Shown here in pieces: positions 26,066-37,296 of a DNA stretch of 64,000 bases. The notes below the pieces were generated by a model. The model searched no databases, was not told the origin of the DNA, and saw only the letters and a list, made by a program, of their open reading frames with translations. The position numbers and the translations under genes are program-made. Location of the stretch: assembly GCA_963843645.1 (NCBI GenBank), contig CAWJLE010000005.1, positions 310,001-374,000 on the forward strand, given 5' to 3'. The DNA is from CAWJLE01 sp963843645 (GTDB lineage: Bacteria; Chloroflexota; Anaerolineae; DAOTYC01). Position 1 is the stretch's first letter, and the number at the start of each line of letters is the position of its first letter.

Positions 26066-27427
26066 GTGTTAGACCCTGCAAGTTATCAAGAGATCGTGTT
26101 AGTGTTGGTGCTGTTGCTGTTTTACGCCTCGTTTTCGGCCGTTGAAGTTGCACTCATCAGCTTGCGCAAAGCTCGATTGAAGCAGCTGGTGGAGGAAGGC
26201 AACAAGACGGCTCTACTGATCGATCGACTTTCCGAGGATTCCAATCATCTGTTGGCCACGTCCGAGTTCGGGCGGGCCATCACGGGCGCCGTGGCAATCG
26301 CCACGGCTGCTGTCATCTTCGCTCCGAAGCTCGGCCAATGGATCGCCGGCCTGGGCATTGCGTGGCTCACATGGGCAAGCATCTGGTTGGGGGTAACGAT
26401 CGTCATCATCGCGATGACCGTGGGTATCGTCGTATTCGGACAGCTGCTGCCGAAGCGGCTGGCTCACCAGTACGCCGAGGGCGTGGCCTTTACTTTGGCT
26501 GCCCCGTTCCACGTGTTCTCCGCGATCTTCTGGCCCGTGGTGGGTGCCATGGTGAGCTTCGCGAACGGCCTGGCCACCGCGCTGGGCGCCAGGGACTCCG
26601 TCACTCCTTCCTACTTCATCGAGGAAGAAATCCGCACGATGGTGGATGCCGGCGAAGAAGAGGGCATCATCGAAGAAGAAGAAAGGGAGATGATCTACAG
26701 CATCTTCGAGTTTGGCGACACGCTCACCCGCGAGATCATGGTGCCCCGTATCGACGTCATCGCCCTGGACGTGAATACCCGGATGCTGGAGGCGCTCGAT
26801 GTGATCCTCGCGGCGGGGCACTCGCGCATCCCTGTCTACGCCGACGTGATCGACGATGTCGTGGGTGTGCTGTACGCCAAGGACCTTCTCACTTACTTGC
26901 GCGATGGACAAAACGACGCCCCTCTGACGAGCATTGTCCGTCCGGCCTATTTCGTGCCCGAAACCAAGAAAGTCGACGATTTGCTGACCGATCTGCAGCA
27001 GCGCAAGGTTCACATGGCCGTGGTGGTGGACGAGTACGGCGGCACGGCCGGCATCGTGACCATTGAAGACATTCTGGAAGAAATCGTGGGTGAGATACAG
27101 GACGAATACGACTCCGAAGAATCATTCTACGAGGTGACCGGTCCCGACGAGGTCGTGTTCGATGCGAGAACCAATCTCGACGACGTGGATAAGCTGCTGA
27201 ACGTCGAGCTGCCCCACGAAGGCGGCGATACCCTGGGCGGATTGATCTACGCCGAGTTGGGGCGCGTGCCGGTCGCCCAGGATTCGGTGGACATCGACGG
27301 CGTCAGGCTGACCGTGCTGTCCGTCGTGGCGCGGCGGATCAAGAAAGTGAAAGCAACGCGCCTGCTCAAGTTGGCGGAAACCGCCTCGACTGTGTCCGAA
27401 GAGTCACCGGAAAGGGAGACCACGTGA
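26066..27427 (+). CDS. CorC/HlyC-type CNNM-CBS membrane protein
   Basis: A 453-residue intact protein of the hemolysin-family/CNNM group, related to Mg or Co efflux and tolerance proteins. Residues 8-30, 65-90, 100-125 and 135-160 are hydrophobic and form the DUF21/CNNM membrane domain, which includes FSAVEVALISLRKARLKQL and GQLLPKRLAHQ. A two-CBS region follows (about 215-335: REIMVPRIDVIALD, SRIPVYADVIDDVVGVLYAK, MAVVVDEYGGTAGIVTIEDI). The end has a CorC_HlyC transporter-associated domain (about 355-435). Start is a GTG at 26066 after AAGGAG. The stop is one base from the cytidine deaminase start, so they are coupled. Confidence 0.85.
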   Translation: MLDPASYQEIVLVLVLLLFYASFSAVEVALISLRKARLKQLVEEGNKTALLIDRLSEDSNHLLATSEFGRAITGAVAIATAAVIFAPKLGQWIAGLGIAWLTWASIWLGVTIVIIAMTVGIVVFGQLLPKRLAHQYAEGVAFTLAAPFHVFSAIFWPVVGAMVSFANGLATALGARDSVTPSYFIEEEIRTMVDAGEEEGIIEEEEREMIYSIFEFGDTLTREIMVPRIDVIALDVNTRMLEALDVILAAGHSRIPVYADVIDDVVGVLYAKDLLTYLRDGQNDAPLTSIVRPAYFVPETKKVDDLLTDLQQRKVHMAVVVDEYGGTAGIVTIEDILEEIVGEIQDEYDSEESFYEVTGPDEVVFDARTNLDDVDKLLNVELPHEGGDTLGGLIYAELGRVPVAQDSVDIDGVRLTVLSVVARRIKKVKATRLLKLAETASTVSEESPERETT

Positions 27428-27428
27428 A

Positions 27429-27824
27429 ATGTCCGATCCCGTCGATCGACCTGATTTGATCCGCCAGGCCACCGAGGCGCGCCACCAGGCCTATGCCCCC
27501 TATTCGGATTTCCAGGTCGGTGCCGCCCTGCTCGGCGCGTCGGGGCGAGTCTACACCGGCTGCAACATAGAGAACGTTTCGTTCGGCCTCACGGTGTGTG
27601 CCGAGCGCGTGGCCCTGTTCAAAGCCGTGAGTGAAGGCGAACACCACTTTCGCGCGCTGGCCGTCGTCACCTCGACCGGCGTGACGCCGTGCGGCGCTTG
27701 CCGGCAGGTCCTCAGCGAGTTCGCCCCTGACCTGGAGGTGCTGGTCGTCCGTGAGGGCGCGAGTGACTACCAGGTCTTTTACCTGCCCGACCTCTTGCCG
27801 CACTCGTTCGACTCGATCCCCTGA
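27429..27824 (+). CDS. cdd: Cytidine deaminase
   Basis: A 131-residue enzyme deaminating cytidine and deoxycytidine. It has the homotetrameric-type motifs AYAPYSDFQVGAALLG, TGCNIENVSFGLTVCAERVA (CAE with the first zinc Cys and catalytic Glu) and VTPCGACRQVLSEF (PCxxC, the other two zinc ligands). The ATG begins one base after the stop of the CBS protein. The stop is 4 bases from the end of the convergent permease gene. Confidence 0.93.
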   Translation: MSDPVDRPDLIRQATEARHQAYAPYSDFQVGAALLGASGRVYTGCNIENVSFGLTVCAERVALFKAVSEGEHHFRALAVVTSTGVTPCGACRQVLSEFAPDLEVLVVREGASDYQVFYLPDLLPHSFDSIP

Positions 27825-27827
27825 GCT

Positions 27828-28964
27828 CTATCGCTCCGGCAGGATGGCATCGTCTCCTTTGTCGGGAGACGGTTTGCTCTCTTCTCTCTCGAATATGACG
27901 ATGCCGCCTTCCACTCTCGGAGTGTGGCTCTCGATGGCCGGTTCGATGAGGAGCTGGCGAGCGGCGACCTGCAGCGCCCCGGCGATGGGCACGGCGATCA
28001 GGGCGCCGATCACTCCATGGAGCGCCGCTCCAATGAACAGGGCCACGATGACCAACAGCGGGTGCAAGCCTACGGTCCGTCCCATCACCCGGGGGAGCAG
28101 CACGTTCGCCTCCACCTCCTGAATGATCAGGTACCACGCTGCCGTCAGCAGTCCGGTTTCCGCCGATAGCGAGAAACCCACGATCAGGGCGGGAACCGCC
28201 CCAATGATGGGACCCAGCAGCGGGATGCCCTCCGCCAACGCGGCCACGACTGCCAGCGCCGGCGCGTAGGGAACGCCCAGTACCTCCAGGCCAATGAAAG
28301 AGAGGATGCCGATGGCCGACATCAAGATGACCTCGGCCCGCAGGAACGCTCCCAGCGTCTCCTCCACGTCGGTCCAGATCATCTCCAAACGCGCTCGATG
28401 CCGGGGCGGGCTGACCGCCAGGATCAAATCCAGCATCTGCTGCCGGGCCGTCAGCCAGTAATAGGTCATCAGCAGGGCGAGGACAAACTCGGTGACGCCA
28501 ACCACCGTGCTGAGTGCGATAGGGAGAGCAACTTGCTGGGCCACGTTTCCGGCCTGCTGCCCCAGCCAGGACTGGAGTTGCTCCGGCAGAGTTACGCTCG
28601 GGATGATGACGCGGAATCGCTCCCAGCCGAAAGCGCTGAGCTGATCGGCGAACGGCTGCAGCTGCTGGATCAGCTTACCGCCGGTGAAGAACTCCACGCT
28701 CAATCCGAGCAGAGGTGGGACGCTGATGATAATCAGCCCGCCGATGGTGGTCAGCAGGATCAGGTAGATCAGCAATACGGCGAGGCCCCGAAAATGCACC
28801 ACGCGCACCAGGGTGTCCACGACCGGTCGGATGGCGGACGCGAAGAGGATGGCGATGAACAGAATGATCACCACCTCACTGGCGTAGTACAGCGCCAGCG
28901 CGGCCAGCAGCGTTGCCAGCACGATGATTGTCTTGCCGAATACTTGCCAACCGTTGCCGTTCAC
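27828..28964 (-). CDS. AI-2E family transporter / PerM-like permease
   Basis: A 378-residue polytopic membrane protein with about eight hydrophobic segments (e.g. TIIVLATLLAALALYYASEV, VVIILFIAILFASAIRP, GLAVLLIYLILLTTIGGLII). The family signatures PLLGPIIGAVPALIVGFSLS and VEANVLLPRVMGRTVGLHPL are clear. Members include TqsA, PerM and Na+/H+ antiporters; the substrate cannot be told from sequence. The GTG at 28964 follows GGAGAGGAAACAG. The open frame extends to 29114 but that part is not family-like. The charged tail (residues 355-378) is cytoplasmic by prediction. Confidence 0.85.
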   Translation of the reverse strand: MNGNGWQVFGKTIIVLATLLAALALYYASEVVIILFIAILFASAIRPVVDTLVRVVHFRGLAVLLIYLILLTTIGGLIIISVPPLLGLSVEFFTGGKLIQQLQPFADQLSAFGWERFRVIIPSVTLPEQLQSWLGQQAGNVAQQVALPIALSTVVGVTEFVLALLMTYYWLTARQQMLDLILAVSPPRHRARLEMIWTDVEETLGAFLRAEVILMSAIGILSFIGLEVLGVPYAPALAVVAALAEGIPLLGPIIGAVPALIVGFSLSAETGLLTAAWYLIIQEVEANVLLPRVMGRTVGLHPLLVIVALFIGAALHGVIGALIAVPIAGALQVAARQLLIEPAIESHTPRVEGGIVIFEREESKPSPDKGDDAILPER

Positions 28965-29325
28965 CCCTGTTTCCTCTCCAGCGCTTTTCGGCTCGAGGCC
29001 GCGGAACGCACCGAACTTGACCGTTCGAAGTCGGGTCTTCGAAGCAGAATAGCATAACGCCCTGTCAATGTATATGCATCGCGATACACGACTGAGATAC
29101 ACTTTCAGGTACATTGATGGATACTCTGGCAGGCGCAGCGAAACCTCTGTGCATTTGACATTTCTGTAATTTGGTCTATAATTTTGGAGGTTTCATAAGA
29201 GTTTTGCTGCGAAAACAGTAGTTCCCCAGATTCGCCGCACCGCACCAGCCTGGGACCCTTCTCTCTTCCGTGTGTGGGTTTCTGGCTAAGTACGCCTTCT
29301 GTTCCACCCAACATAGGTGTGAAGG
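28965..29325. other. Divergent intergenic region before the heme operon
   Basis: No gene. It holds the heme operon promoter (29155-29182) and about 140 bases of leader up to sirC. No riboswitch fold was recognised. Confidence 0.5.
29155..29182 (+). promoter_or_regulatory. Promoter for the heme operon
   Basis: TTGACA (29155-29160), 16-bp spacer, TATAAT (29177-29182): both boxes are consensus, indicating strong expression. Confidence 0.8.
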
Positions 29326-29985
29326 ATGAGCGGGTACCCCATTGTGTTAACCCAGCTGAATGAATGCCGCTGCGTCATCATCGGCGGCGGGCCTGTGGCT
29401 GCCCGCAAGGCGCAGGCGTTGATCGATGCCGGGGCGTGTCCGGTCGTCATCAGTCCGGATCGGGTTCCGGAGCTGGATGCCTGGTCGGCGGCCGGCCGTG
29501 TGGAGCTGGTGAGGAGGGCGTACCGGCCCGGCGATCTTGAAGGCGCCGGCGTCGTGATCGCGGCAACCGACGACAGCAACCTCAATGCTGAGGTGGCGGC
29601 TGAGTGCCGCCGCCGCAACGCTCTCATCAACGTGGTCGATGCTCCGAATCTGTGTAACTTCACCGCTCCGGCCGTGGTCCGGCGAGGAGACCTGCTCGTG
29701 GCCGTTTCGACGGACGGGCGGGCCCCGGCCTTCGCCCGCCACGTGCGGCAGACCTTGGAATCCGTGATCGACGAGCGCTACGGCGAGCTGTTGGGCGTCC
29801 TGGCTGAGCTGAGGTCGCTGATCCGCTGCGACGTGCCCCGGGAGGACCAGGCAGCCGTGTGGGATCGGCTGCTCGATGGCGAGGTGGCGGAGCGCCTGAG
29901 CGCCGATGGACCTGACTCGGCGCGGGTGCTGGCTCGCTCCATCGTTGCGGGGTATTGCAGCTCATCGTCCGGCGTGGGTGACTGA
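29326..29985 (+). CDS. sirC: Precorrin-2 dehydrogenase / sirohydrochlorin ferrochelatase-type protein
   Basis: A 219-residue Met8/CysG-N-type protein that oxidises precorrin-2 to sirohydrochlorin with NAD, possibly also inserting iron. The NAD fold reads CRCVIIGGGPVAARKAQALI; then VVIAATDDSNLNAEVAAECR and INVVDAPNLCNFTAPAVVRR, which carries the conserved Asp region of the family, then VSTDGRAPAFARHVRQTLE. First gene of the tetrapyrrole operon. Its position before cobA/hemD and ahb genes fits a role in making siroheme for heme. Confidence 0.87.
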   Translation: MSGYPIVLTQLNECRCVIIGGGPVAARKAQALIDAGACPVVISPDRVPELDAWSAAGRVELVRRAYRPGDLEGAGVVIAATDDSNLNAEVAAECRRRNALINVVDAPNLCNFTAPAVVRRGDLLVAVSTDGRAPAFARHVRQTLESVIDERYGELLGVLAELRSLIRCDVPREDQAAVWDRLLDGEVAERLSADGPDSARVLARSIVAGYCSSSSGVGD

Positions 29986-30024
29986 TGTCTCCACTATCCT
30001 ATCTCGTACGCAGGTGAAAATCTG

Positions 30025-31389
30025 ATGAGACTGTTCTACATTGGTCTTAACCATCGTACTGCTCCCATCGAAGTTCGTGAGTGCCTGGCCCTGACGTCGG
30101 CCGATCAAGCGGCGCTGTTGGAGCAATTGTCCGGACCGTCATGCTCCGCGGCACCCCTGTCCGAAGCGACCATCCTTTCGACCTGCAACCGCTTCGAGAT
30201 CTATGGTGTGGCCGAGGACTGCGATGGTGCCGCTGCCGACCTGTTCCAGATTCTGGCGCATTTTCGCGGACTCGCCATCGAGGAGCTGGCCGGATGCCTC
30301 ATGTACGCTGCCGACGTGGAGGCGGTCAGCCATCTGTGCTCCGTGGCTTCCGGTCTGGATTCGATGATCCTGGGCGAGCCGCAAATTCTGGGTCAGGCCG
30401 TCGAAGCTTATCAGACCGCGCTGGCTTGTGGCACGGCGGGCCCGGTGCTGGCTGCTCTGTTCCGTAAGGCGATTGAGTGCGGCAAGAGGGCGCGCACTGA
30501 GACGGCCATCAGCGAGCACGCGGCTTCGGTGAGCCACGCGGCAGTGGAGCTGGCTCGTCGTATCTTCGGCACGCTCCAGAACCAGCACGTCTTGCTGGTG
30601 GGGGCCGGCGAGATGGCCGAGTTGGCCGCGCGCAACCTGTTCGACAACGGCGCCGGCCAGATCCTGGTCGTGAACCGCAGCCGGGAGCGCGCGGACAAGT
30701 TGGCCGGCGAGTTCGGCGGCCTGGCATTCGGCTGGCAGGAGCTGGGCTCAGCTCTTTTCAAGGCGGACATCGTCATCTGCTCAGCCGCGGCCCCGCACGT
30801 CATCATCCGCACCGACACCGTTCAAAATGTGATGCGGCTACGCGGTGGGCGGCCGCTGTTTCTCATCGACATTGCCGTCCCGCGCAACATCCAGCCGGAG
30901 GTGGGCGACTTGCCGAACGTGCACCTGTATGACATCGATGACCTGCAGGTGGTGGTGCAAGAGAACATCGCCCTGCGACGCCAGGAGATCCCGAAGGTGG
31001 AGACCATCATCGAGCAGGCCACTGACGAGTTCCTCGCCTGGCTGCGCGGACGCAACGTGGTCTCCACGATTCGGGATCTGCGGAGCCTGGCCGAGCAGGT
31101 GACGAACGACGAGACAGAACGGGCCCTGCGCCGCCTGGGCTCTCTGACAGATCGCGAGGAGCGCATCGTGCGCGCTCTGGGCCAGGCTATCGTCAACAAG
31201 CTGTTGCACACGCCCACCGTTCGACTGAAGGAATACGCCGACAGAGGAGAGGGCTACATGTACGTGGACACGCTGCGGAGCCTGTTTGGGTTGAGCGAGC
31301 CGTGCCCGTCCTCGCAGCCGGCGGCCGATCCTCACGTCATGGACGTCAAGAAGGCCGAAGTGCAGGTGCCGGTCGGTCATGGAAAGTAG
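30025..31389 (+). CDS. hemA: Glutamyl-tRNA reductase
   Basis: Reduces glutamyl-tRNA(Glu) to glutamate-1-semialdehyde, the first step of C5 tetrapyrrole synthesis. 454 residues. MRLFYIGLNHRTAPIEVRE is the family start; catalytic Cys54 is in ILSTCNRFEIY. Then LCSVASGLDSMILGEPQILG, the NADPH motif VLLVGAGEMAELAARNLFDN, FLIDIAVPRNIQPEVGDLPN and a C-terminal dimerisation helix (NKLLHTPTVRLKE). Starts 40 bases after sirC; the next gene, hemC, starts 11 bases after its stop. Intact. Confidence 0.95.
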   Translation: MRLFYIGLNHRTAPIEVRECLALTSADQAALLEQLSGPSCSAAPLSEATILSTCNRFEIYGVAEDCDGAAADLFQILAHFRGLAIEELAGCLMYAADVEAVSHLCSVASGLDSMILGEPQILGQAVEAYQTALACGTAGPVLAALFRKAIECGKRARTETAISEHAASVSHAAVELARRIFGTLQNQHVLLVGAGEMAELAARNLFDNGAGQILVVNRSRERADKLAGEFGGLAFGWQELGSALFKADIVICSAAAPHVIIRTDTVQNVMRLRGGRPLFLIDIAVPRNIQPEVGDLPNVHLYDIDDLQVVVQENIALRRQEIPKVETIIEQATDEFLAWLRGRNVVSTIRDLRSLAEQVTNDETERALRRLGSLTDREERIVRALGQAIVNKLLHTPTVRLKEYADRGEGYMYVDTLRSLFGLSEPCPSSQPAADPHVMDVKKAEVQVPVGHGK

Positions 31390-31399
31390 CGGAGGAAGA

Positions 31400-32332
31400 A
31401 TGCCCCAGAAAATCGTGGTCGGAACACGCTCCAGTGCTCTCGCCCTGGCGCAGGTGGAGCTGGTTCTTGGCCCTCTGCGTGCGGCCCACCCGGAGGTCGT
31501 CTTTGAGATCAAGCACGTCCACACGGGCGGCGACCGGGACCAGAAGAGCCCTCTGGCCTTGATTGGTGGAGAAGGCCTGTTCGTCAAGGAGATCGAGCAC
31601 GCCCTGTTGGCCCACGAGATCGATTTGGCGGTTCACAGCCTGAAGGACATGCCCACGATTCAGCCCGACGGACTCGTGCTGGGCGCTATCCTGGTGCGCG
31701 AGGATCCGCGGGACGCCGTGGTCAGCCGGCTGGGCCAGCCCCTGTCGGGCCTGCCCGAAGGCGCACGGGTCGGCACAGGGTCCAGGCGTCGCGAGGCGCA
31801 GCTCCGCGCGTTTCGACCCGATCTGGAGATCGTGGCGCTGCGTGGCAACGTCGACACGCGGCTGCGCAAGTCTTCGACCGACGATTACGATGCGGTGGTG
31901 CTGGCCTCCGCCGGCCTGATTCGGCTGGGCTTCGGCCCGCAGATCACCGAGCTTCTGCCGCTGGACGTGATGCTGCCGGCAGTGGGCCAGGGCGCCATCG
32001 CCGTAGAGGTGCGCTCCGATGACGCTGCCACGCGGGATCTGGTGCGTGAGCTGGATGACGCCCCGACGCGCGCGGCGACTGAGGCGGAGCGCAGCTTCCT
32101 GTCCGCGCTGGGCGGCGGCTGTCACGTGCCCATCGCGGCGCACGGTAAAACGACGGCGAATGGGATCTGGCTCCGTGGTTTGGTGGCCCACGTCTCGGGC
32201 CGGCCTGTCCTGCGCGGCGCCGCCCACGGACCTATCGATCGGGCCGCGGCGCTGGGAACCGACCTGGCCCACCAACTGCTTGCTCAAGGAGCGAGCCGTT
32301 TGCTGTCGTCGGAGGAGGCTCCCCATGAGTGA
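31400..32332 (+). CDS. hemC: Hydroxymethylbilane synthase (porphobilinogen deaminase)
   Basis: Joins four porphobilinogens to hydroxymethylbilane. 310 residues. IVVGTRSSALALAQVELVLG, VHTGGDRDQKSPLALIGGEG, DLAVHSLKDMPT, RVGTGSRRREAQLRAFRPDL, VALRGNVDTRLRKSS and MLPAVGQGAIAVEVR are family motifs. Cys241 in LGGGCHVPIAAHG is the dipyrromethane cofactor site. ATG 31400 follows GGAGGA; the longer frame from 31379 is less likely. The stop overlaps the next start. Confidence 0.95.
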   Translation: MPQKIVVGTRSSALALAQVELVLGPLRAAHPEVVFEIKHVHTGGDRDQKSPLALIGGEGLFVKEIEHALLAHEIDLAVHSLKDMPTIQPDGLVLGAILVREDPRDAVVSRLGQPLSGLPEGARVGTGSRRREAQLRAFRPDLEIVALRGNVDTRLRKSSTDDYDAVVLASAGLIRLGFGPQITELLPLDVMLPAVGQGAIAVEVRSDDAATRDLVRELDDAPTRAATEAERSFLSALGGGCHVPIAAHGKTTANGIWLRGLVAHVSGRPVLRGAAHGPIDRAAALGTDLAHQLLAQGASRLLSSEEAPHE

Positions 32333-33953
32333 GGCATCGTCTGCCCGGCACACGTCACCGGACACTGCCCAGCCGGCGCCTGCGGGAAGCGTCGTCCTGG
32401 TGGGCGCAGGCCCCGGCGACCCGGGCCTGATCACCGTGCGCGGCGTCGAGGCGCTGCGCAGCGCTGACGCCGTAGTTTACGACTATCTGGCTGCGCCGGA
32501 CCTTTTGCGATACGCACGAAACGGCGCCGAGCTGCACTACGTCGGGAAGCGGGCCGGGCAGCACACCCTCCGGCAAGGAGAGATTAACCGGCTACTGGTG
32601 GAGCTCGCTACGGCCGGGCGCCGCGTGGTTCGGCTGAAAGGCGGTGACCCGTTCGTGTTCGGCCGGGGCGGAGAGGAGATTGAAGCGCTGGTTCAGGCCG
32701 GCATTCCGTTCGGGGTCGTCCCCGGTGTGACGAGTGCGATCTCTGTTCCGGCGTACGCCGGTATCCCGGTGACCCACCGCGGCCTGGCGAGCAGCTTTAC
32801 GGTCATCACCGGCCACGAGGACCCTACCAAGCCCAACAGCGTGCTGGACTGGTCGGCCCTGGCTCGGGTCGATACGCTCGTCGTGGTGATGGGGGTCGGC
32901 AACCTGGGCCCCATCGTCGCCGAATTGATCCGCAACGGCAAGCCGTCCACGACCCCCGCCGCGCTGATCGAGCGGGGCACAGTCGGCGTGCAGCGGACCG
33001 TCACGGGTGTGCTGGATGATATCGTCGACCGGGCACTGGCTACAGGCATCCAGGCGCCGGCAATTGCCGTGATCGGCGATGTGGTTGGCCTGCGCTCCAG
33101 GCTGGCCTGGTTCGACCTGAAACCGCTGCACGGTCTTCGAATCCTGGTCACTCGAACGCGCGACCAGGCCGGGAAGCTGTCCGCGGCCCTGCGGGCCAGT
33201 GGCGCCGAGCCGGTGGAGTGCCCACTCATCGAGACGGTGCCCCCCGCGGACTGGACGCCTCTCGACGCGGCGATCGAGCGGTTGCCGACATTCGACTGGG
33301 TCGTGTTCACGAGCGCCAATGGGGTGGAGGCATTTTGGGGCCGGTTGGAGCTTGCCGAACTGGACGCGCGGGCGCTGGCGGGATGTCGCATTGCAGCGAT
33401 AGGTCCGGCTACAGCAGCAGCGCTCGCCGCACGTGGCCTGCGCGCCGACTGGGTGCCCGACGAGCACGTGGCTGAGGCGGTCGCCGAGGGTATCGGCGAG
33501 GTTCGAGGGTTGCGCGTGCTGCTGGCGCGAGCTGAGAAGGCCCGACCCGTCCTGGCAGAGCGTCTGAGCGAGGCTGGAGCGATCGTCGAGGAAGTGACGG
33601 CCTACCGCACCGTGCGACCGGCCGGGCTTGGCGCGGACCTGCGCGAACGATTGGGCGAAGGAGTCGACGTGGTGACCTTCACCAGCTCGTCGACGGTGCA
33701 GCACTTCGTGGAGGCTCTGGGTGCAGGGGAGGCCGCGCAGGCGCTGGACGGCGTGTCCATCGCCTGTATTGGACCGATCACTGCCGAGACCGCGCGGCGT
33801 TACAGCCTGACGCCCTCGTGCGTGGCCACGGAGTACACGATCGACGGCCTGGTTCAGGCCTTGATTCTCTGGCGACGGGGGCGACAAGGACAAGATGAAA
33901 CGACTCAGACCGTCACTTCAGACGGGATACTTTTTGACGGAAACGGAGACTAG
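32325..33953 (+). CDS. cobA-hemD: Fused uroporphyrinogen-III C-methyltransferase / uroporphyrinogen-III synthase
   Basis: A 542-residue fusion. Residues 20-265 are SUMT: VVLVGAGPGDPGLITVRGVE, YDYLAAPDLL, VRLKGGDPFVFGRGGEEIEA, FGVVPGVTSAISVPAYAGIP, VTHRGLASSFTVITGHED and ALIERGTVGVQRTVTG. It methylates uroporphyrinogen III twice to precorrin-2. Residues 275-525 are HemD, which closes and inverts ring D: LRILVTRTRDQAGKLSAALR, FDWVVFTSANGVEAF, IAAIGPATAAAL, VLLARAEKARPVLAERL and VVTFTSSSTVQHFVEAL. The fusion occurs in many Firmicutes and Chloroflexi-like genomes. ATG 32325 follows GGAGGAGG and overlaps hemC by 8 bases. Confidence 0.93.
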   Translation: MSEASSARHTSPDTAQPAPAGSVVLVGAGPGDPGLITVRGVEALRSADAVVYDYLAAPDLLRYARNGAELHYVGKRAGQHTLRQGEINRLLVELATAGRRVVRLKGGDPFVFGRGGEEIEALVQAGIPFGVVPGVTSAISVPAYAGIPVTHRGLASSFTVITGHEDPTKPNSVLDWSALARVDTLVVVMGVGNLGPIVAELIRNGKPSTTPAALIERGTVGVQRTVTGVLDDIVDRALATGIQAPAIAVIGDVVGLRSRLAWFDLKPLHGLRILVTRTRDQAGKLSAALRASGAEPVECPLIETVPPADWTPLDAAIERLPTFDWVVFTSANGVEAFWGRLELAELDARALAGCRIAAIGPATAAALAARGLRADWVPDEHVAEAVAEGIGEVRGLRVLLARAEKARPVLAERLSEAGAIVEEVTAYRTVRPAGLGADLRERLGEGVDVVTFTSSSTVQHFVEALGAGEAAQALDGVSIACIGPITAETARRYSLTPSCVATEYTIDGLVQALILWRRGRQGQDETTQTVTSDGILFDGNGD

Positions 33954-33958
33954 GCCCA

Positions 33959-35136
33959 ATGATCGGAGTGAGTAAGCTCCTGTGTGGCACGGTGACGCCG
34001 TCCGATGCGCTGCGGTACGGCCGGCGTACAGCCGGGTCGCCGCACCATCTGCTGCAGTTTACGACGGACAAGAAACCGATCGTCGTATGGAACAGCACCA
34101 AGGCCTGCAATCTGGCCTGTGTGCATTGCTACTACACCGCCCGGGCTCAGCGCGACCCGAACGAGCTGACCACCGCTGAAGCGAAGAACATGATCGACGA
34201 TCTGGCGGCATTCGGCGCGCCTGTATTGCTTTTCTCAGGTGGCGAGCCCTTGCTGCGCGAAGACCTGTGTGAGCTGGGCGCTTATGCCAAGGCGCAGGGT
34301 CTGCGGACGGTGATCTCCACCAACGGCGTGCTCATCGATCGGGCGATGGCCGAGCGCATCCGCGACGCTGGCTTCTCCTACGTCGGCGTGAGCCTCGATG
34401 GGATTCAGGCCACCAACGATCGCTTCCGCGGCTCTGCCGGCGCATTCGACGCGGCTCTCGCGGGCATGCGCCATTGCACCGAAGTGGGTGTGCGCGTCGG
34501 GTTGCGGCTCACCTTGAACCGTCACAACGCGGTCGACCTCAACGCGATCTTCGACCTGCTCGAGGCGGAGCACATCAAGCGGGCCTGCTTCTATCACCTG
34601 GTCTATTCCGGGCGAGGCCGGCAGATCAAGGACGACGACCTGACGCCGGCCGAAGCTCGTGCCGCGGTCGATCTGATCTTCGATCGCACCGAAGACTTCC
34701 ACGCCCGAAACGTGGACATCGAGATTCTCACCGTGGACAATCACACAGATGGCCCGTACCTTCTGCGCAGGGTGCAGGAGCGCCAACCGGAGCGGGCAGA
34801 GGAAGTGCTGCAGCTGCTGCGCTGGAACGGCGGCAACTCGAGCGGCATCGGCATTGCCGACGTGGACCACCTGGGCAACGTGCACCCCGACCAGTTCTGG
34901 CAGCACTACTCCTTCGGCAACGTTCGCGAACGACCTTTCGGCGACATCTGGATGGACACGTCGGACCCGTTGATGGCCGGCCTGAAGGACCGCAAGAAGC
35001 TGCTCAAGGGCCGCTGTGGAACGTGCCGGTACCTGGACATCTGCAACGGCAATTTCCGCGTGCGGGCTGAGGCCGTGCACGACGACGTTTGGGCTCCCGA
35101 TCCCGCTTGCTATCTCACCGATGAGGAGGTATCGGC

Positions 35137-35140
<4 letters not shown>
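33959..35140 (+). CDS. ahbC: Radical SAM protein of the NirJ/AhbC type
   Basis: A 393-residue radical SAM enzyme. KACNLACVHCYY holds the [4Fe-4S] cysteines C50, C54 and C57; LLFSGGEPLLREDL is the SAM GGEP motif. The C-terminal SPASM-like part has GRCGTCRYLDICNGNFRVRA then DVWAPDPACYLTDEEV, matching NirJ and AhbC, which act on siroheme-derived didecarboxysiroheme (loss of two acetate groups). With the AhbA/AhbB genes next to it, AhbC is the likely role; NirJ (heme d1) and AhbD are alternatives. It overlaps hemB by 4 bases (ATGA), indicating coupling. Confidence 0.8.

Positions 35141-37295
<2,155 letters not shown>

Positions 37296-37296
<1 letters not shown>

Noticed and set aside
31346..33893. 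Long minus-strand frames opposite hemC and cobA/hemD
   Set aside because: Antisense shadows of well-identified genes.
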